In this document: in pieces, positions 1-7,253 of the stretch
Numbering within the stretch: position 1 is the stretch's first letter
Layout of the letters: every line of letters starts with the position of its first letter
Position numbers and translations under genes: made by a program
DNA from: an uncultured Bacillota bacterium
GTDB lineage: Bacteria > Bacillota > Clostridia > Christensenellales > UBA1242
Length of the DNA stretch: 26,352 nt
Direction of reading: 5' to 3'
Assembly: GCA_900551705.1 (NCBI GenBank)
Contig: URWY01000011.1
Coordinates: forward strand, 1-26,352
Notes under the pieces: generated by a model
Databases searched by the model: none
What the model was told of the DNA's origin: nothing
The model's input: the letters and a program-made list of their open reading frames with translations, nothing else

Positions 1-7
1 GGGGGGG
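1..7. other. Poly-G run at the window edge
   Basis: Seven consecutive G bases open the window and are unlike the AT-rich sequence that follows. This looks like a contig end or assembly artefact rather than a biological element. A genuine short G tract cannot be excluded from this window alone. Confidence 0.4.
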
Positions 8-64
8 TATGTCAAGTAAATTGAGCACTTTTTTCGATTTTTTTGAAAAAATTTTAAAATTTTT

Positions 65-84
65 GTGGCGTTCGCCACTTTTTT
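65..84 (+). terminator. Hairpin plus T-run reading rightward
   Basis: GTGGCG (65-70) pairs with CGCCAC (73-78) across a very tight loop and is followed by six T on the plus strand. It could terminate a gene entering from the left of the window. It could also be part of a mobile-element end, because CACTTTTTT occurs both here and near position 26. Confidence 0.45.
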
Positions 85-140
85 GCCACCTAAAAAGCCG
101 TTTTAAACAAAAAAAAGCAACAATGTTACTAAGGTTGCAA

Positions 141-167
141 AAAAGACCATGTTTAAAATGGTCTTTT
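141..167 (-). terminator. Rho-independent terminator of ftsZ
   Basis: The arms AAAAGACCAT (141-150) and ATGGTCTTTT (158-167) are perfectly complementary across a 7-nt loop. Read on the minus strand, the stem runs into TTTTTT about 25 nt past the ftsZ stop. It closes the ftsA-ftsZ transcript. Confidence 0.85.
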
Positions 168-192
168 AAATAATTTATATATTTTTGCTCGC

Positions 193-1428
193 TTAATTTC
201 TGTCTCTTTTGATTTTTCTAAGGAATGGTGGAATTTCTCCCCCATCAATTCTAAGCCTTGATGATGCTGCTGTTTCTGTCATGTGTGGTTCAGCAGGTTC
301 TTGACTAGCGAATGTTGGTTGTTGATGTCTATCCATTTCGCCAAGTCTTCCGCGATTGATATTCATAGCGTTATTTTCATATATATATTTATCATATTTT
401 TCACGGTCAAATCCGCCATACGCTTTGACTTCTTCTTTTGATTTTTCAATATTTGCATCATTTTCTAAAATATTGTTATTTGTGTTAAAGCCTGTTGCGA
501 TAATTGTGATTTCAACTTCGTCATTCATGCCTTCGTCAATGCCTGAGCCGAAAATAATGTTACATGATGGGTCAACAACTTCTTTAACAAGGTCTGCTGC
601 TTCATAAACTTCGTCAAGAGCAAGGTCATTACCACCTTTAACATTGATAAGAACACCAGTAGCGCCTTCAATAGTTGTTTCAAGAAGTGGGCTTGATACG
701 GCTTGTCTAACCGCTTCAATGGTTTTATTTTCGCCTTTTCCATGACCGATACCCATGTGTGCAAGGCCTCTATTTTTCATAATTGAACGAACATCGGCAA
801 AGTCTAAGTTAATCAAACTTGGAGTTACAATCAAATCTGAAATTCCTTGGATACCTTGACGCAAAACATCGTCTGCGTATCTAAATGCTTCAACAATAGG
901 TGTGCCCTTTGGAACGAGTTTTAAAAGTTTGTCGTTAGGGATAACAACAAGTGTATCAACATATTTTCTTAAATTTTCAAGACCGCGTTCAGCGTTCTCC
1001 ATTCTCTTTCTGCCTTCAAAGTTAAATGGTTTTGTAACAACGGCGATTGTTAAAATGCCCATTTCTTTTGCAAGTTGAGCAACAACAGGAGCTGCACCAG
1101 TTCCAGTTCCACCACCCATTCCAGCTGTGATAAAAACAAGGTCAGAATCTTTGAGCATTTCTGCGATAATACCTTTTGTTTCTTCTGCAGCTTTTTGTCC
1201 GATATCTGGTTCAGCGCCAGCACCAAGACCGCGAGTGAGTTTTTCACCAATTTGAAGCCTTACTTCTGCTTTACTCATCAAAAGTGCTTGTTTATCTGTG
1301 TTGATAGCAACAAATTGAGCGCTTTTAATGTTAGCGTTAATCATACGATTTACGGCGTTATTACCTCCACCGCCGATACCGATAACTTTAATATTTGCGA
1401 CTGGTCCGATATTTGTATTTGAATACAT
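193..1428 (-). CDS. ftsZ: Cell division GTPase FtsZ
   Basis: FtsZ is the tubulin-like GTPase that polymerises into the Z ring at midcell. The 411-aa product has the N-terminal nucleotide-binding motif GGGGNNAVNRM near residue 18, the tubulin signature GGGTGTGAAPV near residue 105, and the T7-loop region NLDFADV near residue 207. A short variable linker leads to a C-terminal tail with IPPFLRK, the peptide that binds FtsA and other tethers. Length is somewhat over the family's usual 350-400. The ATG start has AAAGGAG at good spacing. It lies 14 nt downstream of ftsA, so the two are almost certainly co-transcribed, and a strong hairpin terminator follows. No other dcw-cluster gene is adjacent. 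Confidence 0.98.
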   Translation of the reverse strand: MYSNTNIGPVANIKVIGIGGGGNNAVNRMINANIKSAQFVAINTDKQALLMSKAEVRLQIGEKLTRGLGAGAEPDIGQKAAEETKGIIAEMLKDSDLVFITAGMGGGTGTGAAPVVAQLAKEMGILTIAVVTKPFNFEGRKRMENAERGLENLRKYVDTLVVIPNDKLLKLVPKGTPIVEAFRYADDVLRQGIQGISDLIVTPSLINLDFADVRSIMKNRGLAHMGIGHGKGENKTIEAVRQAVSSPLLETTIEGATGVLINVKGGNDLALDEVYEAADLVKEVVDPSCNIIFGSGIDEGMNDEVEITIIATGFNTNNNILENDANIEKSKEEVKAYGGFDREKYDKYIYENNAMNINRGRLGEMDRHQQPTFASQEPAEPHMTETAASSRLRIDGGEIPPFLRKIKRDRN

Positions 1429-1442
1429 AATTTTCTCCTTTA

Positions 1443-2603
1443 TTACCTTTTAAAAATGTTATGTAATGTTAATTTCGATTTTTCTTGGCATTTTAATGCT
1501 GAGTTTAAAACTGAAAGCACACTAGATAGATGCGGTTTTGCAAGTTCCGGCATCGATGGAACAAGAAGTTGAACATTTCTGCCAATACTCTTCGCAAGAT
1601 AATCTCTACTTCCTTTTATATACGAAAGTCCGCCTCCTGTCAAGTAAACTGGCACAAATTGTGAATTTTCTACGCCAAAATTATTAATTATTTTCTTAAT
1701 AAGTTGGCACATCATATCTAATCTTGCCTTTACGACTTCATTTGCAAAATTAATTGGCACAGGTAAAACTTTATTTTTAACATTAACTTCATAACAATCC
1801 TCCGATTTTTTTGAATTTATACTTAAAACGATTTCTCGTTTAAGAGCCTCACCTTGTTCAAAAGTGATATCCAAACATTCTGCAAGGTCAGCAGAAACAT
1901 GAGCGCCACCAAGTGAAAAGGTTTTAAGATTTGTAATCCCCCTTCCGCAAGCACACATAACGCTTGAAGAAATATAGCCAACATCAATAATGATGTTTTC
2001 ACGCGTTCTTTCTTCGTCTGAAAGCAAATATTTTGCTTGTGCCTCACTTGCACATATGTATTCCACGCTCTCTATGCCAATTTTAGCAAGAATTGAATTG
2101 ACCGCTTTGATAAAATAATTTTCAGCATAAATTGAGCAAATTTCTGTTGTTATTTTTGTTGTTTTTTCGCACTCGTAGTCTAAAACTTTTCTTTCATCAT
2201 CAAGTTTGACCCAGTTTGGACTGCATGAAATCAATGTTTTATCTTTCAATAAATCTTTGTTTATTGCAAGTTTTGAAATTTCATCTATATTTTCTTTTGT
2301 TAGTTTGATTTTGTTTGCAAAGTGTTTTGTAATTTCCTTACATTCTACCATGCAAAATTCGGCAGGAACGCCAACATACAAAGTTGTTATTTTTTGTTTG
2401 TTACCGATTTCGCCGCTTTGTATTGCCTGCTTAACAGCGTCATAAAGTTTTTCTGGTTCTAAAAACTCCCCTTCGCTAAAACCTGCATACTTTGTTTCTG
2501 TTAAACAACGAATAGCAAAAGTGCCATTTACGCCTTTTCTACCAAGACATAAAAAAAGTTTTGACGAACCAAAATCTAATACTGCTGTAAACTTCTTTTG
2601 CAC
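1443..2603 (-). CDS. ftsA: FtsA-like actin-fold ATPase, Z-ring membrane tether
   Basis: The 386-aa product has the actin/FtsA phosphate-1 motif DFGSSKL near residue 10, a phosphate-2 region IIIDVGYISSSV near residue 200, and an adenosine-binding motif VYLTGGGLSYIKG near residue 320. It ends in a short basic, hydrophobic tail (LTLHNIFKR) of the kind FtsA uses as a membrane-targeting helix. It is shorter and more divergent than the usual FtsA of about 400-430 aa. Its place directly upstream of ftsZ is what makes FtsA the best assignment over MreB/PilM relatives. The start codon is GTG: AAGGAAG lies 7 nt upstream and no ATG fits the conserved N-terminus. A near-consensus promoter lies about 90-120 nt upstream. 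Confidence 0.9.
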   Translation of the reverse strand: MQKKFTAVLDFGSSKLFLCLGRKGVNGTFAIRCLTETKYAGFSEGEFLEPEKLYDAVKQAIQSGEIGNKQKITTLYVGVPAEFCMVECKEITKHFANKIKLTKENIDEISKLAINKDLLKDKTLISCSPNWVKLDDERKVLDYECEKTTKITTEICSIYAENYFIKAVNSILAKIGIESVEYICASEAQAKYLLSDEERTRENIIIDVGYISSSVMCACGRGITNLKTFSLGGAHVSADLAECLDITFEQGEALKREIVLSINSKKSEDCYEVNVKNKVLPVPINFANEVVKARLDMMCQLIKKIINNFGVENSQFVPVYLTGGGLSYIKGSRDYLAKSIGRNVQLLVPSMPELAKPHLSSVLSVLNSALKCQEKSKLTLHNIFKR

Positions 2604-2693
2604 TTCACTACTTCCTTTGTTAAAATTTATAAAATGAGAAAAAATTGCACAAAAAATATAAAATTTATGAATAATTACTCAATTTTCTTTATA

Positions 2694-2722
2694 ATTATAA
2701 ATTCAATTTTTATAAAAGTCAA
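2694..2722 (-). promoter_or_regulatory. Sigma-A-type promoter of ftsA-ftsZ
   Basis: On the minus strand, -35 TTGACT (2717-2722) is followed by a 17-bp spacer and a perfect -10 TATAAT (2694-2699). The predicted start near 2687 leaves a leader of about 84 nt before the GTG of ftsA. The surrounding 2604-2750 is very AT-rich and holds nothing else I can name. Confidence 0.75.
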
Positions 2723-2751
2723 GAAAATTCATTAAAAAATAATAAAAAAAT

Positions 2752-2776
2752 AAAATGCTAAATAAATAGCATTTTT
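2752..2776. terminator. Second hairpin between the protease gene and ftsA
   Basis: AAAATGCTA (2752-2760) and TAGCATTTT (2767-2775) form a perfect 9-bp stem with a 6-nt loop. T-rich sequence follows it on both strands. It sits just after the stronger hairpin at 2785-2810, so it may be a back-up terminator insulating ftsA from read-through. Confidence 0.65.
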
Positions 2777-2784
2777 TCTTATAA

Positions 2785-2810
2785 AAAAACTCGCAAAAAA
2801 GCGAGTTTTT
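2785..2810 (-). terminator. Terminator of the protease gene, overlapping its stop codon
   Basis: AAAAACTCGC (2785-2794) pairs with GCGAGTTTTT (2801-2810) across six A. On the minus strand the stem starts within the TAA stop codon at 2809-2811 and runs into seven T. This is a compact intrinsic terminator. Confidence 0.9.
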
Positions 2811-4413
2811 ATACTAAATCGGTTGTGTCCGTAAATGTTGCTGTGACCGAAGTTTGAACTCCGCCACGAGTTACATTAAATGTAATTGAATTGCCAACTT
2901 TTAAGTTAAATAGCAATTCTTCAACTTGATACGAACGAGTTATTGTGTAAGTGTTGCCGCCTACTGTGATTGAATTAATCACATCGCCATTAGCAAGTTT
3001 GTTATAGAAAATTGAAGTGCTATCAACTGTGTTTACACAAACCTTTTCAATAATCTTAATATTTCCATTTTCATCTTTCATCATTGATGAACTTCTAATT
3101 CCAGGAGTAACGCCCAACTTAACAAGTTTTGCTTGTTTTTGAGTTGTTCCATCACAATTTGCGATTATATTTTCAGCAAGATTATAAGCAACATTTGATG
3201 GAATTACAAACCCAACCCCTTCAATGCCTTCCTTAACAATTTTTGCTTTTACAATACCAACTAAATTGCCATCCAAATCAAACATGCCGCCGCCTGAATT
3301 TCCGCCATTAACCGCAGCATCAACTCTGATTAAACGATTATTGTATTCCAATCCATTTGGTTGTGTAACGCTTGCATTCTCAGAAGGCACACTCACAACA
3401 CCTGCGGTTGTTGCAAATCCATAGCCCATTGGGTTACCAATCAAAATGATGTTATCACCAATATTAATTTCTTCTGAATTTCTGAATGTTGCTGGTTTTG
3501 CTATGCTTTCTTTATAAACATTAGATTGAATTTTTATCACTGCAATATCATATTGCATAGAACCGCCAACAAGAGTTGCTTGCATGCCATAATTTGAAAT
3601 ATTGTATTGCCCATATAAATAGCAAGTAATTTTATCTGAATTACCGTCTATATCATTTTTATCATACAACACATGGTAATTTGTTAAGATGTATGCTGTT
3701 CCTGTGGACTTATCATCTTTAATAATCACACCAGCACCAGCCATTGTATATGAAGTTGAAACTCCGTCTACAAGTTTTGTAAATTGAGATTTAATTGCGA
3801 TTGATGATAGCAAACCAGTATTTATCGCCTTACTATATGAGATACTATCGCTTGAACCTTGTGAACCGCTCTCTCCTTTCAAACTATTAAGCCAATCTTG
3901 TTCTGAGCCAACAAAACCATTTTTAACTGCAAGTTCGTATGCAGACTTACCATTTACACCGTCTTTTCCGTCATTTCCATCTTTACCATCTTCGCCTTTG
4001 GCTTTTACATTTGTTTTAACACCATTGATAATCCAATAATTATCATCACTTATAGTAATTGTTGGGGTTAAACCATCGAGTCCATTAACACCATTAGTAC
4101 CATCTTTGCCATCTTTGCCATTAACGCCGTCTTTTCCGTTTGCTCCATTAACGCCAACAGCTAAAACATTGGTTGCTTTGCCATTAATAACCCAATATCC
4201 GCCGTCATCAATTTCAACAGTTGGAGCAGTTGCGTCTTTGCCATCTGCACCTTTTAAACTTTCAAGCCATTCTTGTTCCGTGCCTACAAATCCGTTATCA
4301 ACTGCGATTTCATAAGCGGACTTGCCGTTAGAGCCGTCTTCCATACAGCCAGCAAAACAAAAACCGACCATTAAAATCATTAACAAGCAAACAAATATAT
4401 TTAGTTTTTTCAT
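2809..4413 (-). CDS. Lipoprotein HtrA-type serine protease with collagen-like repeats and PDZ-like domain
   Basis: The 534-aa protein starts with a lipoprotein signal peptide (KKLN, then a hydrophobic core ending FCFAGC, lipidated Cys23), so it should sit on the outer face of the membrane. Residues about 28-190 alternate two duplicated modules (GKSAYE-type with EQ-WL-SLKG; Y-W-INGK-TNV) with Gly-X-Y collagen-like runs such as GKDGKDGTNG. A trypsin-like S1C domain follows with the triad H247 (TNYHV), D289 (YDIAV) and S373 (GGNSGGG). The C-terminus after about residue 435 resembles a PDZ domain. The ATG at 4413 is chosen because AAGGAT lies 6 nt upstream. An upstream in-frame ATG at 4428 and TTG at 4431 lack a ribosome site. 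The family degrades misfolded or specific extracytoplasmic proteins; the substrate is unknown. Confidence 0.9.
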   Translation of the reverse strand: MKKLNIFVCLLMILMVGFCFAGCMEDGSNGKSAYEIAVDNGFVGTEQEWLESLKGADGKDATAPTVEIDDGGYWVINGKATNVLAVGVNGANGKDGVNGKDGKDGTNGVNGLDGLTPTITISDDNYWIINGVKTNVKAKGEDGKDGNDGKDGVNGKSAYELAVKNGFVGSEQDWLNSLKGESGSQGSSDSISYSKAINTGLLSSIAIKSQFTKLVDGVSTSYTMAGAGVIIKDDKSTGTAYILTNYHVLYDKNDIDGNSDKITCYLYGQYNISNYGMQATLVGGSMQYDIAVIKIQSNVYKESIAKPATFRNSEEINIGDNIILIGNPMGYGFATTAGVVSVPSENASVTQPNGLEYNNRLIRVDAAVNGGNSGGGMFDLDGNLVGIVKAKIVKEGIEGVGFVIPSNVAYNLAENIIANCDGTTQKQAKLVKLGVTPGIRSSSMMKDENGNIKIIEKVCVNTVDSTSIFYNKLANGDVINSITVGGNTYTITRSYQVEELLFNLKVGNSITFNVTRGGVQTSVTATFTDTTDLV

Positions 4414-4447
4414 AAGTATCCTTTTCATCAAAATTTAGTATAAGCAT

Positions 4448-4476
4448 ATATTAAAATAAATAACACAACTTGTCAA
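4448..4476 (-). promoter_or_regulatory. Promoter of the protease gene, overlapping the thiI terminator
   Basis: On the minus strand a perfect -35 TTGACA (4471-4476) and -10 TAATAT (4448-4453) are separated by 17 bp. The -35 hexamer lies in the loop of the hairpin at 4459-4491. The predicted start near 4441 gives a leader of about 28 nt that contains the AAGGAT ribosome site. Confidence 0.75.
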
Positions 4477-4491
4477 GTGAGTTATGTTATT
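4459..4491 (-). terminator. Terminator of hpf-thiI
   Basis: AATAACACAACT (4459-4470) and AGTTATGTTATT (4480-4491) pair over 12 bp with one wobble and a 9-nt loop, 9 nt past the thiI stop. On the minus strand an interrupted T tract follows. The loop contains the -35 of the next gene. Confidence 0.7.
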
Positions 4492-4500
4492 TTGTTTTTA

Positions 4501-5679
4501 TTAAATCTTAATAATTTCCAAGTTTGCTATTGCTTCATCAACAAGCGTGTCAATATCAAGTTTTGCTTCTTCCTGTTCAACCAATTCAATTTTTGGTTTT
4601 ATAAGTGGATTTTTTGGCAAAAACACAGTGCAGCAATCTTCGTATGGCAAAATTGATGTGTTAAATGTGCCAATCTGTTTTGCGATTTCAATAATTTCAA
4701 TTTTGTCAAATGCAAGCACAGGCCTAAAAACTGGAACGCTTTGCAAAACGCTTTCTGTTGATGTCATACTTTCTATTGTTTGTGAAGCAACTTGCCCCAA
4801 ATTTTCGCCAGTTACAACGGCTTGATAACCATACTTTTTGCAAAGTTTTTCGCAAATTCTCATCATAATTCGGCGCATAATTGTAATCATATAGCCTTCT
4901 TTGCAATTTTTATGAATTTCTTCCTGTATTTTTGTGAAGGACACACAATAAAGGTCAAACCCACCACAATAATCTTTAACTTCGTTTGCAAGTTCAATAA
5001 CCTTATCTTTTGCTTGTTTGCTTGTGTATGGATAAGAATGGAAATGAACTGCGGAAATTTTAACGCCTCGTTTAGCCATTAAATAGCACGCAACAGGACT
5101 ATCAATTCCGCCAGAAAGCATAACCAAAACATTGCCACTTGTGCCAACAGGCAAGCCGCCAACGCCCTTGATTTTGTCTTTAAAAATATATGTCTTGCCA
5201 TTTTCGCGAATATCAACATCAATTTGAATTTCTGGCGTTTTTAAGTCAACTTTCAAATGTGGATATTCGTCTAAAACAACGCCACCTAGCATTGCTGCAA
5301 ATTCAGTTGATTGAATTGGGAATTTTTTATCAGCCCTTTTAACATCAACTTTAAATGTTTTTGCTGTTGCAAGCGCATTGTCTTGTGCAATAAGCTCTTT
5401 TAATGTTGTTTTTATATTTTCAACATCGCTTTCTATCTCAAATGCTACACTTAAAGAAACAAGCCCAAAAACTTTTGAGCATTTATCCACAAGTCTTTCA
5501 AGATTTGCTTCGTCAAAATTATAAACAACATACCTTCCGCCAATTCTTGCAACTTTTGCATCTTCATCAACGGAAAAAATTGCGCTTTCAATATTTCTTA
5601 AAAGCGCATTTTCAAAACTTCCTCTATTTTTGCCTTTAAGGTGAATTTCACCATAACGCAAAAGAATTACTTTTTTCAA
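4501..5679 (-). CDS. thiI: tRNA 4-thiouridine synthetase ThiI (no rhodanese domain)
   Basis: ThiI adenylates and thiolates U8 of tRNA, and in some bacteria also serves thiazole synthesis. The 392-aa protein has an N-terminal ferredoxin-like/THUMP region (about residues 1-165), the PP-loop SGGIDSP at about 189-195, and a Cys pair (DCC, residues 349-350) at about the position of the catalytic cysteine of the family. It ends soon after, without the C-terminal rhodanese domain of the enterobacterial enzyme, as in Bacillus-type ThiI. A cysteine desulfurase would therefore have to supply sulfur. Translation starts at TTG: the canonical KKVILLRYGEIHLKGKNR N-terminus follows it and AGGA lies about 5 nt upstream. 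It lies 14 nt after hpf, probably one transcript. Confidence 0.96.
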   Translation of the reverse strand: MKKVILLRYGEIHLKGKNRGSFENALLRNIESAIFSVDEDAKVARIGGRYVVYNFDEANLERLVDKCSKVFGLVSLSVAFEIESDVENIKTTLKELIAQDNALATAKTFKVDVKRADKKFPIQSTEFAAMLGGVVLDEYPHLKVDLKTPEIQIDVDIRENGKTYIFKDKIKGVGGLPVGTSGNVLVMLSGGIDSPVACYLMAKRGVKISAVHFHSYPYTSKQAKDKVIELANEVKDYCGGFDLYCVSFTKIQEEIHKNCKEGYMITIMRRIMMRICEKLCKKYGYQAVVTGENLGQVASQTIESMTSTESVLQSVPVFRPVLAFDKIEIIEIAKQIGTFNTSILPYEDCCTVFLPKNPLIKPKIELVEQEEAKLDIDTLVDEAIANLEIIKI

Positions 5680-5693
5680 TTTGTCCTCGCTAG

Positions 5694-6224
5694 TTATTTT
5701 TTTACTTCAATCAAACCGTATTGGTCTACTCCACCTTTCCTATAAAGAATGCTTACAAGACCTGTTTCTGCGTTCAAGAACACATAAAAATCGTGATCTG
5801 TTGTTTCAAGCATATAAATTGCATCTTCTTCTGTGATAGGATCAAGTGAGAAAGTTTTTCTCTTTGTGATTTTTGGAGCATAAACTTCTTCTGGAAGTTC
5901 GCTAACGAACAACAACTCTGGAAGAGTAACTGCCTTATAAGAATCGTTTTTCTTGCCGCTAAATTTTAAAATTTGTTTTTCAATTTTTGGAAGAGCAACA
6001 TCTAAGTTGTCATACATATTGTCGCCAACAACTTCTGAACGGAAGAAGCAGCCTTTTCCTGTGATTGTAATTTCAAGTTTAAACCTTTTATTATCTTCTT
6101 TGCAAGCAACTTTGCAAACGGCATCGTCTTTAAAATATCTGCCAAGTTTCCCAACTTTCTTTTCAATTAAACTTTGTAGCCTTTTGCCTACATCATAATT
6201 TTTTTCGATGATTTCTAATTTCAT
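5694..6224 (-). CDS. hpf: Ribosome hibernation promoting factor, long form
   Basis: Long HPF binds the 30S subunit and dimerises 70S ribosomes into inactive 100S particles in stationary phase or stress. Of the 176 aa, residues 1-100 form the S30AE/YfiA-like domain. Residues about 115-176 match the C-terminal dimerisation domain, with KRKTFSLDPITEEDAIYML and FLNAETG recognisable. Length fits the long form found in Firmicutes. The ATG has GGAGGT 8 nt upstream, one of the strongest ribosome sites here. A likely promoter lies at 6243-6270. It is first in a two-gene unit with thiI, a pairing that is not functionally obvious. Confidence 0.96.
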   Translation of the reverse strand: MKLEIIEKNYDVGKRLQSLIEKKVGKLGRYFKDDAVCKVACKEDNKRFKLEITITGKGCFFRSEVVGDNMYDNLDVALPKIEKQILKFSGKKNDSYKAVTLPELLFVSELPEEVYAPKITKRKTFSLDPITEEDAIYMLETTDHDFYVFLNAETGLVSILYRKGGVDQYGLIEVKK

Positions 6225-6242
6225 ATCTCTACCTCCAAGAAT

Positions 6243-6270
6243 AGTTTAACAAATTAAATATTTAACTCAA
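6243..6270 (-). promoter_or_regulatory. Likely promoter of hpf-thiI
   Basis: On the minus strand, -35 TTGAGT (6265-6270) and -10 TAAACT (6243-6248) are separated by 16 bp, and TGT precedes the -10 as in extended -10 promoters. It sits close upstream of the hpf ribosome site. Confidence 0.55.
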
Positions 6271-6313
6271 AACATTTTAAAAGAAAAAATTTACAAAATA
6301 AATGTTAAATTAT

Positions 6314-6342
6314 TTGATAAAATTTTATTTTTTTGTTAAAAT
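6314..6342 (+). promoter_or_regulatory. Promoter of the 261-aa membrane-anchored protein
   Basis: -35 TTGATA (6314-6319), 17-bp spacer, -10 TAAAAT (6337-6342), with TGT before the -10 (extended -10). It is divergent from the hpf promoter in the same 148-nt intergenic region. Confidence 0.7.
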
Positions 6343-6372
6343 CTTATGTAAATAAATTTATTTGGGGGAAAA

Positions 6373-7158
6373 ATGAGGCAACAAAATTCTGAAACTAGAA
6401 GCCCAGTAATTAAATTTGCGCTTTGGTTGACAATCATTTTGATGCTCGCCATTTTAGGCGTTGGTGCATATTTTATCACCACCGCATATTTCTTTAAAGA
6501 CCAACCTAACAAAGGTCATGTAAGGTTCTCCCCTGGTATTTATATTGAATTCAACGCAGATAGCGTAAAAATAGACCAAAGCAGTTATAACAACTGGAAA
6601 TTGTTGTATTACAAAAATGGAGATTTAACATCAACTCCTATTGAACTTAACAACAGCGGCGAACTTGGATATCCAACAAAAGTTTATAATATTCTTTCAC
6701 CTGAATTTAAAAGCGCAGCCGATGCTAATGGCGAAAGTTCTCCTTTCGTTGCGCGGGCAAAAATTGAATATAAAGATGAAAACGACGAGCTTTTAAGCGA
6801 AGAAAAACTTAACTATATTTTCAGTCAAGCATTTGAAAGGCAAGAAGATAAAGGTGTTCTATTAGAATTTGCAAATGGCTGGATTGCTGGCTCAGATGGT
6901 TATTACTATTATGTTGGCACAAACGCAACAGAAACACCAAACAAAGATAACTTGTTTGCAATAGAATATAGCGAAGATGCAGAATATATCAAAATCTTCA
7001 AAACAGACGAAAACAATGTTGCTCAAATCAAACTTGCAAATCAATCTCCTGAAAATTATCAAGAACAAGGCATTTCAGAAATCAGAATTGTTTTAACAAT
7101 GGAATTTATTGAAGCAGACAGCGAAGCAGTAAGCACTTGGTTTACAACTGCCCCATAA
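6373..7158 (+). CDS. Membrane-anchored or exported protein, possibly TasA/SipW-type
   Basis: I do not recognise this 261-aa protein with certainty. It has a short basic N-terminus, one hydrophobic segment at about residues 14-36, then AYFFKDQPNKGHVRFSPG-like sequence and a polar, Asp/Asn/Tyr-rich exposed domain. A hydrophobic helix ending in a Tyr-Phe-x-Asp-type motif followed by a beta-rich domain, and a C-terminal segment like VLTMEFIEADSEA, recall proteins with alternate SipW-type signal peptides (TasA/camelysin-like matrix proteins). That is inference from pattern only. No SipW peptidase is in the window. The ATG has GGGGG 5-6 nt upstream, an extended -10 promoter precedes it and a hairpin terminator follows, so it is a monocistronic unit. 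Confidence 0.75.
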   Translation: MRQQNSETRSPVIKFALWLTIILMLAILGVGAYFITTAYFFKDQPNKGHVRFSPGIYIEFNADSVKIDQSSYNNWKLLYYKNGDLTSTPIELNNSGELGYPTKVYNILSPEFKSAADANGESSPFVARAKIEYKDENDELLSEEKLNYIFSQAFERQEDKGVLLEFANGWIAGSDGYYYYVGTNATETPNKDNLFAIEYSEDAEYIKIFKTDENNVAQIKLANQSPENYQEQGISEIRIVLTMEFIEADSEAVSTWFTTAP

Positions 7159-7178
7159 TAAACTTTATAAAAATTAAG

Positions 7179-7202
7179 CACCAAATTTTTGGTGTTTTTT
7201 TA
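7179..7202 (+). terminator. Terminator after the 261-aa protein gene
   Basis: CACCAAA (7179-7185) pairs with TTTGGTG (7188-7194) and is followed by eight T. It lies 20 nt past the stop codon. Confidence 0.8.
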
Positions 7203-7228
7203 TTTTAAGTTATTTATTATCATGGCCG

Positions 7229-7243
7229 AGCATAAATTATGCT
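7229..7243. promoter_or_regulatory. 15-bp perfect palindrome abutting the lipoprotein ribosome site
   Basis: AGCATAA and TTATGCT are perfect inverted repeats around one central A (7236). The palindrome ends immediately before the AGGTG ribosome site of the gene at 7254. It could be a DNA operator or, as RNA, a small hairpin beside the start. A related palindrome lies at 8769-8781. Confidence 0.4.
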
Positions 7244-7253
7244 AGGTGAAATT

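Noticed and set aside
3900..4320. Repeated sequence that could be read as a CRISPR or tandem DNA repeat
   Set aside because: The repeats are in frame within the protease gene and encode Gly-X-Y and duplicated modules, with variable third positions. There are no equal-length spacers.
4414..4431. Longer start for the protease at 4428 or 4431
   Set aside because: No ribosome site precedes them, whereas 4413 has AAGGAT at 6 nt and gives a normal lipoprotein signal peptide.
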